From Chryseobacterium sp. Leaf394 (GTDB lineage Bacteria > Bacteroidota > Bacteroidia > Flavobacteriales > Weeksellaceae): a stretch of 64,000 bases of DNA. Under the pieces are notes generated by a model. The model saw nothing but the letters and a program-made list of their open reading frames with translations, was not told where the DNA came from and did not search any database. The stretch's first letter is position 1. Each line of letters opens with the position of its first letter. The position numbers and the translations under genes are program-made. The stretch is from contig NZ_LMQH01000011.1 of the NCBI RefSeq assembly GCF_001424105.1, forward strand, positions 618,914 through 682,913, written 5' to 3'. Positions 46,069-54,546 of this stretch are shown in pieces.

Positions 46069-49000
46069 TTAACCTCCGACAATAGCACTGGCCATTTGCA
46101 ATCCTCCGGTGCAAATATTGGCAGCTGTCAGCACTCCAATGGATACAGCTTTTACTTCAGGTTCATTTACATTTACAGCTACGGTATAGGAAAGTCTGCT
46201 TATGTAGGAAGTCATATTACCTGTTTCATTGATGATAGCAACACTGCGTGTAGCACTTGCGTCTTCCTTGGACAGTTCATAAAAATGCCAGCATGAGCAG
46301 AACAGTGCCGGAAGGACCAGTATGCTGTTTACAACAGCACCCGTCGCCCGCCCGTCGCCGGCTGCCAGTTTATTCATGATTCCCGGAGAGGCCGCAAATT
46401 TAGACTGTGCAGGACCACTAAAAATGATTTTGCATAAAATACTGGTAAAAGTAGTCCCGGTATTGATCCATGAAACCACTTCGTTCTTTATAGGCATTTT
46501 AGGAACAAGTGTAGAGGTAATTCCGCTTGATCCTGCGCCTAATACGCCCAATACCGCAGAGAAAGTACCGAAAGGGTTATCACCCGTAGGTGCAGCCGCT
46601 TCAAACGGAACAATAAATATGGACATCAGGGAAAAGAATCCTGCAAACATATTCCCCGTAATCGATATTACCTTTGAGTTTTCAGGTGATACAGAGAGAC
46701 CAATGGCATTTATTTCTTTCAAAAGGCCTGCATCGGCATAAAAAATCTGATCAGGGTTTACTGACAGGGATACCGCCATGCTGCCTGATTTTAGGTTTTG
46801 CGGATGTGTTGTCAAAACAATTTTCGGAGGATTAAAAGCTTTTTCCAGTTCCGCAAAGCTGGTCGCATTTATAAGGAAGTTTGTAAACTGATCATCCGGA
46901 AAAGGTGATGCATTTTTCGCGATTTTGTATACCACGGTAACAGGCACTGCACCCATATAGCAGAGTAGGTCCAACATTGAGAGTTTTGGTACTCCGAAAT
47001 ATTCCAGGATATCGCTTACTACCGGAATATAGATCGGGGTATCAAGAATATCCAGCGCTGAAGCCAGCATTTGTATGATAATATCGAAAAGAACATCAAT
47101 CACATTTTGCGTGGTTTCCAAAACGCCTGATCCGATGATTGCAATTACCCGTTTCAGGATTTCTTCAAGTGTCAGATTCTGATATTCGGAAGCAAGCTGA
47201 TCAATTTGATCAAGCACAGCATCGAAAATAACACCTTCCTTTTTAAGGGCATTAAAAAGAAGATCGATGATCGATTGACTGTTTGGTATAGACGGTCCGT
47301 TAACTGGGGCAGTCTGAATATGGCCGGCATTATTTTGAAAATGAGACAACAGCAGATTGCCTGGTGCCGTTTCTCCCTTAGCAGGTTGCGAACTGGCATC
47401 TGCAGGCGAAGTAGCAGAAGCGCCCAATCCTTTCCAGTCTGTAATGCCTCCCCAGTCATTGATGATTTTTACCAGCTTCTTCATCTCTTGATCGAAAGAT
47501 CCTTTCAGCTCTGAAACCTGCCCAATCTGATATTGAATATAAAGCTTGCTGAGGTTTTTAAACACTTCTTTGGTACGGGTAATATCTTTCCACTGAAAAA
47601 GGAATTCAAGATATTTGATAAGATCTTCTATGGCTGTTTTTATAATTTCATACAGCCAGCGGACAGCTCCTACTACTTTTTCAACACAATCCAGAATACC
47701 CTGGTAAATTTTCTCTCCAATTGTTACAATAAAGTGCCATGCACCTGTTGCAGCATCCTGTATGATATTTGCTACATATTTTATACCGCTTGCCAGCCAT
47801 CTGAAAAGATCTCCGACTTCAGTTATGATGGTATCTCCTATACCTTCCAGATACATCCTGTTGCCATGAGGCATACTTAACAGCAATGATTTTGGCCTGC
47901 GCATAAAGTTTTCGGAAACATCATCGTAAGCCTGGGATAATTTGATATTGGCAGATGCTACCTGTTCCAGCCTCTTCTCATCTATATTTCCGTTTACCAG
48001 CTTGCGGGCACTTCCATCAGGATTTACAATTACTGCATCTTTCAGTTTGCCTGCAGTATTTAACGATGATATTTTTTCAAAAGGTTTGTTCATCGGGTTA
48101 ATGACAACGGATGTCCCGGCATTGTCTGAAACCATAATCTGAAGGCCCGTTATGTCATGTATTTCTTCAACAATCGTTATAGCACCTGCTGAATCTGTTT
48201 TAATAGGAATCGAATCCCTTGTGATCACATAATACAGGTTATTGATGAGTACAGCCATGCGGGTATTGGAACTGATATTCAATACTGTATCCGGCAGGAT
48301 TTGATCATTTTTGTCGGTAAGCTGTATACGTGTGGTGTAGGAACTGTACCGCTCGGCTTTTGAATCCACGGGAGTATCCAAAGTAATTTTTTGAAAGTTC
48401 CAAATGCTTGTTTCCGGCGACTGTGTCGCTTTTATTAATTCATTTCCTGCCACAGCAAAGAATATATTGGACGAATCGGCAATATTCACTAGTGGAGAAA
48501 TCTGTTCCACACCTGTCAGTATAGGAACGGGATAAGTCCAGTACTCAGCTTTTGTAACATTCTGTCTGAGGCACGAGGTATAAAATATCTGGTTTGCGCG
48601 GTTCCTTCCCCAGATTACATATTTTTCACTGTCTGCAAAAGCAAATACATCTTTTACCCCATCAAACAGGTCATTTTGCATTACGGAAATTCCGGCATCG
48701 CCATCTTCCTGCTTATCGGCCGCAAAGTAGTAAAGTGTTTTATCTCCGATTACAAACAGATCTGTCATACTGCTTTTTACATTGACGGCTGCAAGTCCGC
48801 TTGCCCCACGGGGTACCTGTAAACGGGTAATGGTAGGTGGAGCCTTACGGTCAAAGGGATTATACATTGGCGCATAAAGCAGCTCCGTGCTTCCATTTAT
48901 TGATCCGAGAGTATAGATAGCATCAACCCTGTCGCCATCCCTGCGTCCCATTGAACTGCTTACACCTGGATTCATGTCACCGCCCATCGGCAGGTTATTC

Positions 49001-49575
49001 CAGTATTTGCCGCGTGCTTTTTTAGGATCAATGTAATACCGCTCCAGAAAGTCCGCAGGAGGATTAAAGGTTGATCGCGATATGTCTGCAACAATAAATT
49101 CCTCATTCTTTGTCTGGGCAATGTACAGGTTTTTTACATCCAGAGTGATTCCTGATTGGTGTGGATCATCGTACGGCATAATTTCCCAATGAACCGATAG
49201 ATTATTAATCGCTTCTGCAGCAGAGTTATTGTTGAGCGATATATACAGGTAATCAACTCCTTCTACGGATATGGCGAGCACTAAATCTATTTTCCTGCTG
49301 ATAAAATTCTGAGAGACCGCAAATGTTTTTGCGTTGACTTTTTTTCCCTCGTGAACGTTACTGAGGCGGCTGCTCAGGTCATACCGCTTCCATCCACTTG
49401 ATGTACCAGGCGTCTGTTGTGTAAGATAAAATATCTTATCAGTGCCTATTGAAAAAAGAAGAGAATTTCCTTCGTCAGTTTGTAGGGCATGAAATTTTTC
49501 CTGAGGTGATACAATTTTTGCCTGTTTGAAATTGACCATTAATTCCGTAGAATAATTTATTTTTTTCTGTGGCAT
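46069..49575 (-). CDS. very large protein of unknown function, propeller-like N-terminus and hydrophobic C-terminal half
   Basis: The 1168-aa protein has no signal peptide (MPQKKINYSTELMVNFKQ). Residues about 1-420 contain recurring strand motifs ending in aromatic pairs (DKIFYLTQQ, DYLYISLNN, TLYYFAADK, NQIFYTSC, NIFFAVAG), which looks like a tectonin- or lectin-type beta-propeller. Residues about 560-720 are amphipathic helices (TEVGDLFRWLASGIKYVANI, VGAVRWLYEIIKTAIED). Hydrophobic segments follow near 875 (LDLLCYMGAVPVTVVYKIA), 985 (MFAGFFSLMSIFIVPF), 1085 (AVVNSILVLPALFCSC) and the C-terminus. No catalytic motif is visible. A sugar-binding front with a membrane-active rear would fit a pore-forming or insecticidal-type toxin, but this is inference. 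It follows the 625-aa gene by 224 bp in the same direction. Confidence 0.88.
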   Translation of the reverse strand: MPQKKINYSTELMVNFKQAKIVSPQEKFHALQTDEGNSLLFSIGTDKIFYLTQQTPGTSSGWKRYDLSSRLSNVHEGKKVNAKTFAVSQNFISRKIDLVLAISVEGVDYLYISLNNNSAAEAINNLSVHWEIMPYDDPHQSGITLDVKNLYIAQTKNEEFIVADISRSTFNPPADFLERYYIDPKKARGKYWNNLPMGGDMNPGVSSSMGRRDGDRVDAIYTLGSINGSTELLYAPMYNPFDRKAPPTITRLQVPRGASGLAAVNVKSSMTDLFVIGDKTLYYFAADKQEDGDAGISVMQNDLFDGVKDVFAFADSEKYVIWGRNRANQIFYTSCLRQNVTKAEYWTYPVPILTGVEQISPLVNIADSSNIFFAVAGNELIKATQSPETSIWNFQKITLDTPVDSKAERYSSYTTRIQLTDKNDQILPDTVLNISSNTRMAVLINNLYYVITRDSIPIKTDSAGAITIVEEIHDITGLQIMVSDNAGTSVVINPMNKPFEKISSLNTAGKLKDAVIVNPDGSARKLVNGNIDEKRLEQVASANIKLSQAYDDVSENFMRRPKSLLLSMPHGNRMYLEGIGDTIITEVGDLFRWLASGIKYVANIIQDAATGAWHFIVTIGEKIYQGILDCVEKVVGAVRWLYEIIKTAIEDLIKYLEFLFQWKDITRTKEVFKNLSKLYIQYQIGQVSELKGSFDQEMKKLVKIINDWGGITDWKGLGASATSPADASSQPAKGETAPGNLLLSHFQNNAGHIQTAPVNGPSIPNSQSIIDLLFNALKKEGVIFDAVLDQIDQLASEYQNLTLEEILKRVIAIIGSGVLETTQNVIDVLFDIIIQMLASALDILDTPIYIPVVSDILEYFGVPKLSMLDLLCYMGAVPVTVVYKIAKNASPFPDDQFTNFLINATSFAELEKAFNPPKIVLTTHPQNLKSGSMAVSLSVNPDQIFYADAGLLKEINAIGLSVSPENSKVISITGNMFAGFFSLMSIFIVPFEAAAPTGDNPFGTFSAVLGVLGAGSSGITSTLVPKMPIKNEVVSWINTGTTFTSILCKIIFSGPAQSKFAASPGIMNKLAAGDGRATGAVVNSILVLPALFCSCWHFYELSKEDASATRSVAIINETGNMTSYISRLSYTVAVNVNEPEVKAVSIGVLTAANICTGGLQMASAIVGG

Positions 49576-49632
49576 ATTAGTAATTTTTATTGTTGGTTTA
49601 TAATAAGTATGTATAAAATGTTATCGTTTTTA

Positions 49633-49740
49633 ACCATTAAGAAGACTGGAAACGATTGATCAATGTAAGTCACTCCTGTCTGATATTTAAAATCAGAAAG
49701 ACAGGTTATAATTTAAATATCGTATAATCTTCTTAATGGT
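49633..49740. repeat. nested inverted repeat between the two giant genes
   Basis: The outer arms ACCATTAAGAAGA (49633-49645) and TCTTCTTAATGGT (49728-49740) are a perfect 13-bp inverted repeat. Inside, CCTGTCTGAT (49675-49684) pairs with ATCA-gaaa-GACAGG (49692-49705). The whole forms a ~108-nt cruciform-like unit in the 224-bp gap. It may be a regulatory RNA structure, an attenuator, or a small palindromic mobile element. Confidence 0.55.
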
Positions 49741-49799
49741 GTAAATACCGCCTCGATTGAAAATTGAAACCGATTTATTACCAGTAGTTTTTAAGACCT

Positions 49800-51677
49800 T
49801 TAATTATTCTCCATTTCTGCAATCTGTTTCGACAATTGTGGAATTTTATGCACGAGTAACCTTTCCAGGCTATCGGCACGTCTCAGAAGCAGCGCCGGTT
49901 CATTTTTCACTAAAGCTAGCATTTGGGCTACTACTTCACGATCTGTTTTTGGAGATATGTACAAAACATTTGTTACGAGATCCTGGCTGTCCGAAAATTG
50001 AGCATTCATAAACGCGTATGTTCTGGAACCCGGGAACGTCCATCCGCTTGAGCTGTTAAGCATATTTTCAATTCTTCTGGAATCTGCAGTCAGGAAATTG
50101 TCAAGCCATTTCTTAACAGAATCCCTTACTTGATCCACCATATCGTTTATGGCACCTAAAGTCAGGAACTTGGTCCACCAGCTAGGATCCACATTTTCAG
50201 ATTCATCAGTAATCACCGGGCCATTTTGGTGTACTGTGATACGGCCATAGGCATCAACACCAATGTCGTAGGAAGTAGTGGAGGTTTTTTTGGCAAAGTT
50301 TCCTTCCGTGACCCCACCACATACATTCAGATGCATCCACATTGTTGCTGTAGTCACAATACGAATAGTTGTACCTTCCAGATAAACATCGGACTGAACA
50401 TTATATTTTGCTTCGAAGTTACCCCAGGTACCGTACACACCGCAATATGTACTGTCGTCACTATATGCCCGTTTATTATAGGTATACGTTAAAACATGTG
50501 CACCCCCTGCATTCACAACATTGTACCATTGTGGTACAGTTTCGTTTTTAAACCCCCAACGAATGTCACATTCTATACAATTGATATGAAAATAGGTAGT
50601 CGGCTCTTTGGCGATTGTTCCCAATCCAGGGGAAAGGTTATCTCTTAAAAAATCAATGAAGGATGTCCTGTTTACTGCCATAACACCTGCGTACTGAGAG
50701 ACCTGGTCTTTTTCCACCCAGTTCCATGTAAACTGAACCGGTGCATGCATAGGCCGGTCTTTCGACATGATCAGATAATTCAGGGTATAAGCATTGTGAT
50801 CTGATGAAGATTTACCATCCGGATCTTTATATGAAGAAATCATAAAGTTCATATCGGTAGGAATCAGGGATACATTTTGGGGAAATGCCTGCTTTGCCAC
50901 AACGCTGTATCCAAGCATAATACCTCCTTCCTTGCTGATCTGTGCCATATAAGTATTCATAAATACCTGGATAAGGAAAACATAGGCGGTACTGCTTTTA
51001 TCGAGACCGATGATGTTCACTTTGTCAGAAAGTCCAGCGGCATTGAGATCCAGAAACAGCTGCTGTACACTGAACATATCCATCCCCAGGTTTTTAATTT
51101 CATTCTGTGTCTCCTCAGGCAGATTGTGAAAATGATTATTGATATTATCCGTTCTCAAATCCAGGTCTATCGTAAAGGAAAACACCCAAGGCTCCGAAGA
51201 ATCGTCCTGGTTGAGGTTTACCCAGGTAGCTGGCCCATAAAGCCCAGGCTGCACTACAATAATCTTGAAGGTCCTGGCCACCATGTTGTACGTCACATAA
51301 GAGCCTTCCTTGTTAAAGACAATAACAGGTGGTATTTTCTCCAGTGGAAAATCAGGAAGACCCAGTTCCGTATAAAATGCAAACATAAATTTCTGTTCCA
51401 TCAATTTTACCATTCGAGGATCCGTTACCGGTGTATTTGCGGGTATATCAAAAGGATCAAAACCAATTCTGGCTTTCAGCTCTTCAAAATTTGTCGGGGA
51501 GGGGCCGCCCTGCCCATTATTTGCTGAAGGATCGTAAACATAAGCCTGTATAAAAGGTTGGCCTTTGTACTTGGATAGCCACTCCATCATTGTGGCGTTT
51601 ACTGATGTTTGTGTAGTAGCAACTACCATGTCATATCCATATTTAGGATTCGACAAATCTGATTGTTTCGCACTCAT
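49800..51677 (-). CDS. large protein of unknown function, possible P47/TULIP-like
   Basis: The 625-aa protein has no signal peptide. The N-terminus (NPKYGYDMVVATTQTSVNATMM) has the Gly-Tyr-Asp ... Val-Asn pattern seen at the start of P47/OrfX TULIP-fold proteins of toxin loci. Later parts are strand-rich, with internal cysteines (INCIECDIRWGF, CGVYGTWGNFEAKY). A late segment SGWTFPGSRTYAFMNAQF-SDSQDLVTNVLYIS resembles the closing strands of such domains. The last ~40 residues are a helical, charged tail (LLRRADSLERLLVHKIPQL). The TULIP reading is a weak motif-level inference. It lies upstream of and in line with the 1168-aa gene, so the two probably act together. Confidence 0.85.
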   Translation of the reverse strand: MSAKQSDLSNPKYGYDMVVATTQTSVNATMMEWLSKYKGQPFIQAYVYDPSANNGQGGPSPTNFEELKARIGFDPFDIPANTPVTDPRMVKLMEQKFMFAFYTELGLPDFPLEKIPPVIVFNKEGSYVTYNMVARTFKIIVVQPGLYGPATWVNLNQDDSSEPWVFSFTIDLDLRTDNINNHFHNLPEETQNEIKNLGMDMFSVQQLFLDLNAAGLSDKVNIIGLDKSSTAYVFLIQVFMNTYMAQISKEGGIMLGYSVVAKQAFPQNVSLIPTDMNFMISSYKDPDGKSSSDHNAYTLNYLIMSKDRPMHAPVQFTWNWVEKDQVSQYAGVMAVNRTSFIDFLRDNLSPGLGTIAKEPTTYFHINCIECDIRWGFKNETVPQWYNVVNAGGAHVLTYTYNKRAYSDDSTYCGVYGTWGNFEAKYNVQSDVYLEGTTIRIVTTATMWMHLNVCGGVTEGNFAKKTSTTSYDIGVDAYGRITVHQNGPVITDESENVDPSWWTKFLTLGAINDMVDQVRDSVKKWLDNFLTADSRRIENMLNSSSGWTFPGSRTYAFMNAQFSDSQDLVTNVLYISPKTDREVVAQMLALVKNEPALLLRRADSLERLLVHKIPQLSKQIAEMENN

Positions 51678-52170
51678 ATCTAATTGATTTTATTGGTTTA
51701 AAATGAAGGGAAGCTATAAATGTTAAATATCTGTAATCAGTAATTAACTTATTTCTTCTATTACCTGGTTGAAATATTATCCATGTTCCGTGATAGTGTA
51801 TAAGATTGTATTCTTATTTAACCTCGGCTTTCAGAGACAAATATAAAAAGATGGAAAACGGAACATATCAGTATTTCTACTGAATTTTAAGGATCTTAAG
51901 AAATTTTCTAAATTATCTTTAATCGACAGGCAAAAACGTATATGTTTAAGCCCGTCACAAATTAGAGTATGCTTTTTAAGTTATTTACTTATTTGTTCTG
52001 CAGATTATGATAATAACAGAGGCTATCTTTGGCGGGGTAGTCCAAAGGGTATTGTTAAAATTAATATAGATTTTTAAGTATAAATACGTGATGAGACAAA
52101 TTATTGAACCATTTGTTGCATTTAGCAATCACCTTACTTCCGGTTGATAGTGTGAAAGAAAAAAGTTGTT

Positions 52171-52338
52171 GAAGATCATTTCCATGCTCAAAAAGATGTG
52201 GTCAGTATAAATCACACGAAGATTCAGTCAACCTTTCTGGACCTCAATACGTCAATGTTTAAGTGCAATACCAAAATTTATTCTCTGATTCTATATTCTC
52301 TGATACTTTGTTCCCTGGTGGTCATAATACTACTTTGA
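52171..52338 (+). pseudogene. possible gene remnant ending in a membrane helix
   Basis: A frame open for 55 codons without a suitable ATG start reads EDHFHAQKDVVSINHTKIQ, then STFLDLNTSMFKCN, then a hydrophobic helix IYSLILYSLILCSLVVIILL and a TGA. The soluble-then-helix layout and codon use look protein-like, but no family was recognised. It may be the 3' end of a deleted gene or chance. Confidence 0.25.
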
Positions 52339-52740
52339 AAATATTTTTTTTAATTTTCTTTATATAATACTTACAAATACGTATAAATACTGAATCGTAT
52401 ATGATTTAATAAGCATAATTTTGTACTGTATCAAGCGATTACGATATCATTATTATATTAAGATTACAGTAGTAAAATTCATAATTATAATTATATTGTT
52501 CTATCGTTTATTTGAAAATAATTATATATTTGCATTGAATTCTCAAAGGATTAAAAAATGCCTGATTGCCAAACAACACCGAATCACTATGAAATATTTT
52601 AATGAAATCTCATTAAGGATTTAGGATTCTCTTACCTGAGAATTAATTGCTGTGATTTTCAGTAATGGATTGAATAAATCTCTTAGAATATACTTACATT
52701 ATTCTACTAATACGTAAAATTCTTCTTATCAAAATAGCTT

Positions 52741-52766
52741 CTTACACTTATATTTTATCATGTAAG
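52741..52766. promoter_or_regulatory. inverted pair upstream of the collar array
   Basis: CTTACA (52741-52746) and TGTAAG (52761-52766) form a 6-bp inverted pair with 14 nt between, 33 nt before the first collar start. It may be an operator; the evidence is weak. Confidence 0.25.
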
Positions 52767-52798
52767 AAAAATTACTTTAATCTTAAAAACAAATAATT

Positions 52799-53338
52799 AT
52801 GGACGGAACAATTGGAGAAATCCGGCTTTTTTCTGCGAATTTTTCACCTCGAAACTGGGCGTACTGCTCAGGAAGTTTAGTTGCAATCAGATCCAACACC
52901 GCTTTGTTTTCAATTCTGGGAACTACTTACGGAGGGGATGGAGTGAATACATTCGGACTTCCCAATCTTGCTGGAAGAACTGCCGTAGGTGCAGGTCAGG
53001 GGCCGGGACTGGGGTACTACGCATCGGGTATGATGACAGGTGTTAATTCCATAACGCTTACAGTGGGAAATCTACCCACTCATACCCACGAAATAAGCGG
53101 AAACATTTTGATTCCTGCTTATTCAGAAAGCGGTAATTCAGCGTCACCATCAGGAAATGTTCTGGCCGCGAAGGATCAGATGTACAGCACGCAGCAAAGC
53201 GATGCAACAACGAAAGCAACTGCTGTTTCTATGCAGATTGGTTTCTCAGGAGGAAATATCCCTGTTGATATTACCAAACCTTCAATCGGAATGAATTATG
53301 TGATCTGTATGTATGGGATGTTTCCGACACGCGATTAA
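52799..53338 (+). CDS. phage-tail-collar-domain protein 1 (Mdp-like)
   Basis: The 179-aa protein begins DGTIGEIRLFSANFSPRNWAYCSG, the start of the tail-collar/microcystin-dependent-protein (MdpB-like) family. It continues TNTALFSILGTTYGGDG (collar core), FGLPNLAGRTAVGAGQG, LTVGNLPTHTHEISG and ends GMNYVICMYGMFPTRD. There is no signal peptide. In phages such domains form trimeric fibre tips; the free-standing bacterial versions have no agreed role. It is the first of three tandem paralogs with gaps of 35-45 nt. Confidence 0.92.
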   Translation: MDGTIGEIRLFSANFSPRNWAYCSGSLVAIRSNTALFSILGTTYGGDGVNTFGLPNLAGRTAVGAGQGPGLGYYASGMMTGVNSITLTVGNLPTHTHEISGNILIPAYSESGNSASPSGNVLAAKDQMYSTQQSDATTKATAVSMQIGFSGGNIPVDITKPSIGMNYVICMYGMFPTRD

Positions 53339-53379
53339 TTTTTTTATAATTAAATAACTAATAACAAATACAATAAATT

Positions 53380-53916
53380 ATGGAAGGTTATATAGGAGAA
53401 GTTCGATTATTTGCGGGTAATTTCGCGCCAAGGGGATGGGCTATTTGCGACGGAAGACAGGTAAGTATAAGTAACTACGAGGCTGCTTACACTATAATAG
53501 GTGTGACTTTTGGCGGAGACGGGCAATCTAATTTTATGGTTCCCGACCTCCGTGGCAGGGTTCCCGTTGGTACAGGACAGGGAGCAGGTCTTAATGTAAC
53601 ATTAGGTCAGGCAGGTGGAACAGAAACTGTGACGATGACACCTGCACAGATGCCCCAGCATACTCATACTGCTATTGCGACAATTGCTTTTCCGGCATAT
53701 TCGGAAGGTGGTAATGCCGGATCACCTCAGGGAGCTGTGTTAGGCGGTCTTCAGGGAGCCTATTCCACCGAGGCGCCCGATACAAACATTGCGCCCGCTG
53801 CCAATTCAGGATCCTTAAACCCAACTGGTAATAATTTGCCATTTGGAATTGTGCAGCCGATCATGGCCACGAATTATATCATATGTCTGGAGGGCATTTA
53901 CCCCAGCAGAAACTAA
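53380..53916 (+). CDS. phage-tail-collar-domain protein 2 (Mdp-like)
   Basis: The 178-aa paralog of the preceding gene has the same landmarks (EGYIGEVRLFAGNFAPRGWAICDG, ITVGVTFGGDG-type core, FMVPDLRGRVPVGTGQG, MTPAQMPQHTHTAIA, TNYIICLEGIYPSRN). It retains the His-Thr-His pair and the ICL-GI-PSR ending. It diverges mainly in the central SEGGNAGSPQ region, where fibre specificity would be expected. There is no signal peptide. Confidence 0.92.
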   Translation: MEGYIGEVRLFAGNFAPRGWAICDGRQVSISNYEAAYTIIGVTFGGDGQSNFMVPDLRGRVPVGTGQGAGLNVTLGQAGGTETVTMTPAQMPQHTHTAIATIAFPAYSEGGNAGSPQGAVLGGLQGAYSTEAPDTNIAPAANSGSLNPTGNNLPFGIVQPIMATNYIICLEGIYPSRN

Positions 53917-53950
53917 CAAACAAAATTATTAATTTCAAAAACAAAACATT

Positions 53951-54493
53951 ATGGAAGGAACAATGTCAGAAATAAGACTTTTTGCCGGAAGTTTTGCGCC
54001 AAAATATTGGGCTTATTGTCAGGGTCAGACCATGCAGATCAGTACTAACCAGGCATTATTTGCGCTTTTGGGAACTATGTATGGAGGGAATGGGTCAACT
54101 ACTTTTATGCTTCCTAATTTTTCGGGCAGGATGCCAGTAGGAACTGGTGCTGCTGCAGGCATTAAAACAATTCAGTTGGGACAAATATCGGGTCAGTCCG
54201 CAATTACCCTTACAGTTGACAATATGCCTACGCATACACACATGCCAATTTCGGAAACCGCTTCCATCACTGCGTTTTCAGAAGGCGGAGATATAGGGTC
54301 ACCTACTAATAATACCTTAGCTTCTGTTCAGGGTCTTTATTCCACAGAACAGGCTGACAGTACTTTAAAACCCATAGCGAATACTTTTAATTTAAGTGCT
54401 GCCGGGCAATCACAGTCAATCAATATTCAGCAGCCTTATTTAGGAATGAACTACATCATCTGTTTAATGGGGATATTCCCTTCCAGAGATTAA
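53951..54493 (+). CDS. phage-tail-collar-domain protein 3 (Mdp-like)
   Basis: The 180-aa third paralog reads EGTMSEIRLFAGSFAPKYWAYCQG, LFALLGTMYGGNG, FMLPNFSGRMPVGTG, LTVDNMPTHTHMPIS, and ends MNYIICLMGIFPSRD. All three share length, start and end, suggesting that they co-assemble, perhaps as a heterotrimer. A terminator-like hairpin follows, before the binding-protein gene. Confidence 0.92.
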   Translation: MEGTMSEIRLFAGSFAPKYWAYCQGQTMQISTNQALFALLGTMYGGNGSTTFMLPNFSGRMPVGTGAAAGIKTIQLGQISGQSAITLTVDNMPTHTHMPISETASITAFSEGGDIGSPTNNTLASVQGLYSTEQADSTLKPIANTFNLSAAGQSQSINIQQPYLGMNYIICLMGIFPSRD

Positions 54494-54505
54494 CTATTTA
54501 TTATC

Positions 54506-54537
54506 AAGGCCTCTAACGAAATTATTTTAGGGGCTTT
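54506..54537 (+). terminator. hairpin after the collar genes
   Basis: AAGGCCTCTAA pairs with TTAGGGGCTTT (11 pairs, two G-T) around a 10-nt loop and is followed by an AT-rich tail. It probably lowers rather than abolishes transcription into the next gene, whose ATG is 10 nt downstream. Confidence 0.6.
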
Positions 54538-54546
54538 AATTAAATT

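Larger units (their letters stand above)
51678..52798. other. long divergent intergenic region
   Basis: 1.1 kb of AT-rich DNA between the divergent 625-aa gene and the collar-protein array. Promoters of both operons should be here. I see no complete gene; the ORF at 52421-52624 is low-complexity Ile/Tyr/Lys sequence. A possible gene remnant lies at 52171-52338, and an inverted pair lies just before the first collar gene. Confidence 0.6.

Noticed and set aside
49757..50011. 84-aa plus-strand ORF over the end of the 625-aa gene
   Set aside because: It is antisense to the C-terminal coding region and has no independent support.
52421..52624. 67-aa ORF in the divergent gap
   Set aside because: It is low-complexity Ile/Lys/Tyr sequence without features.
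52799..54493. Prophage or contractile injection system
   Set aside because: Collar domains alone are present; there is no sheath, tube, baseplate, capsid, terminase or integrase gene within 64 kb.
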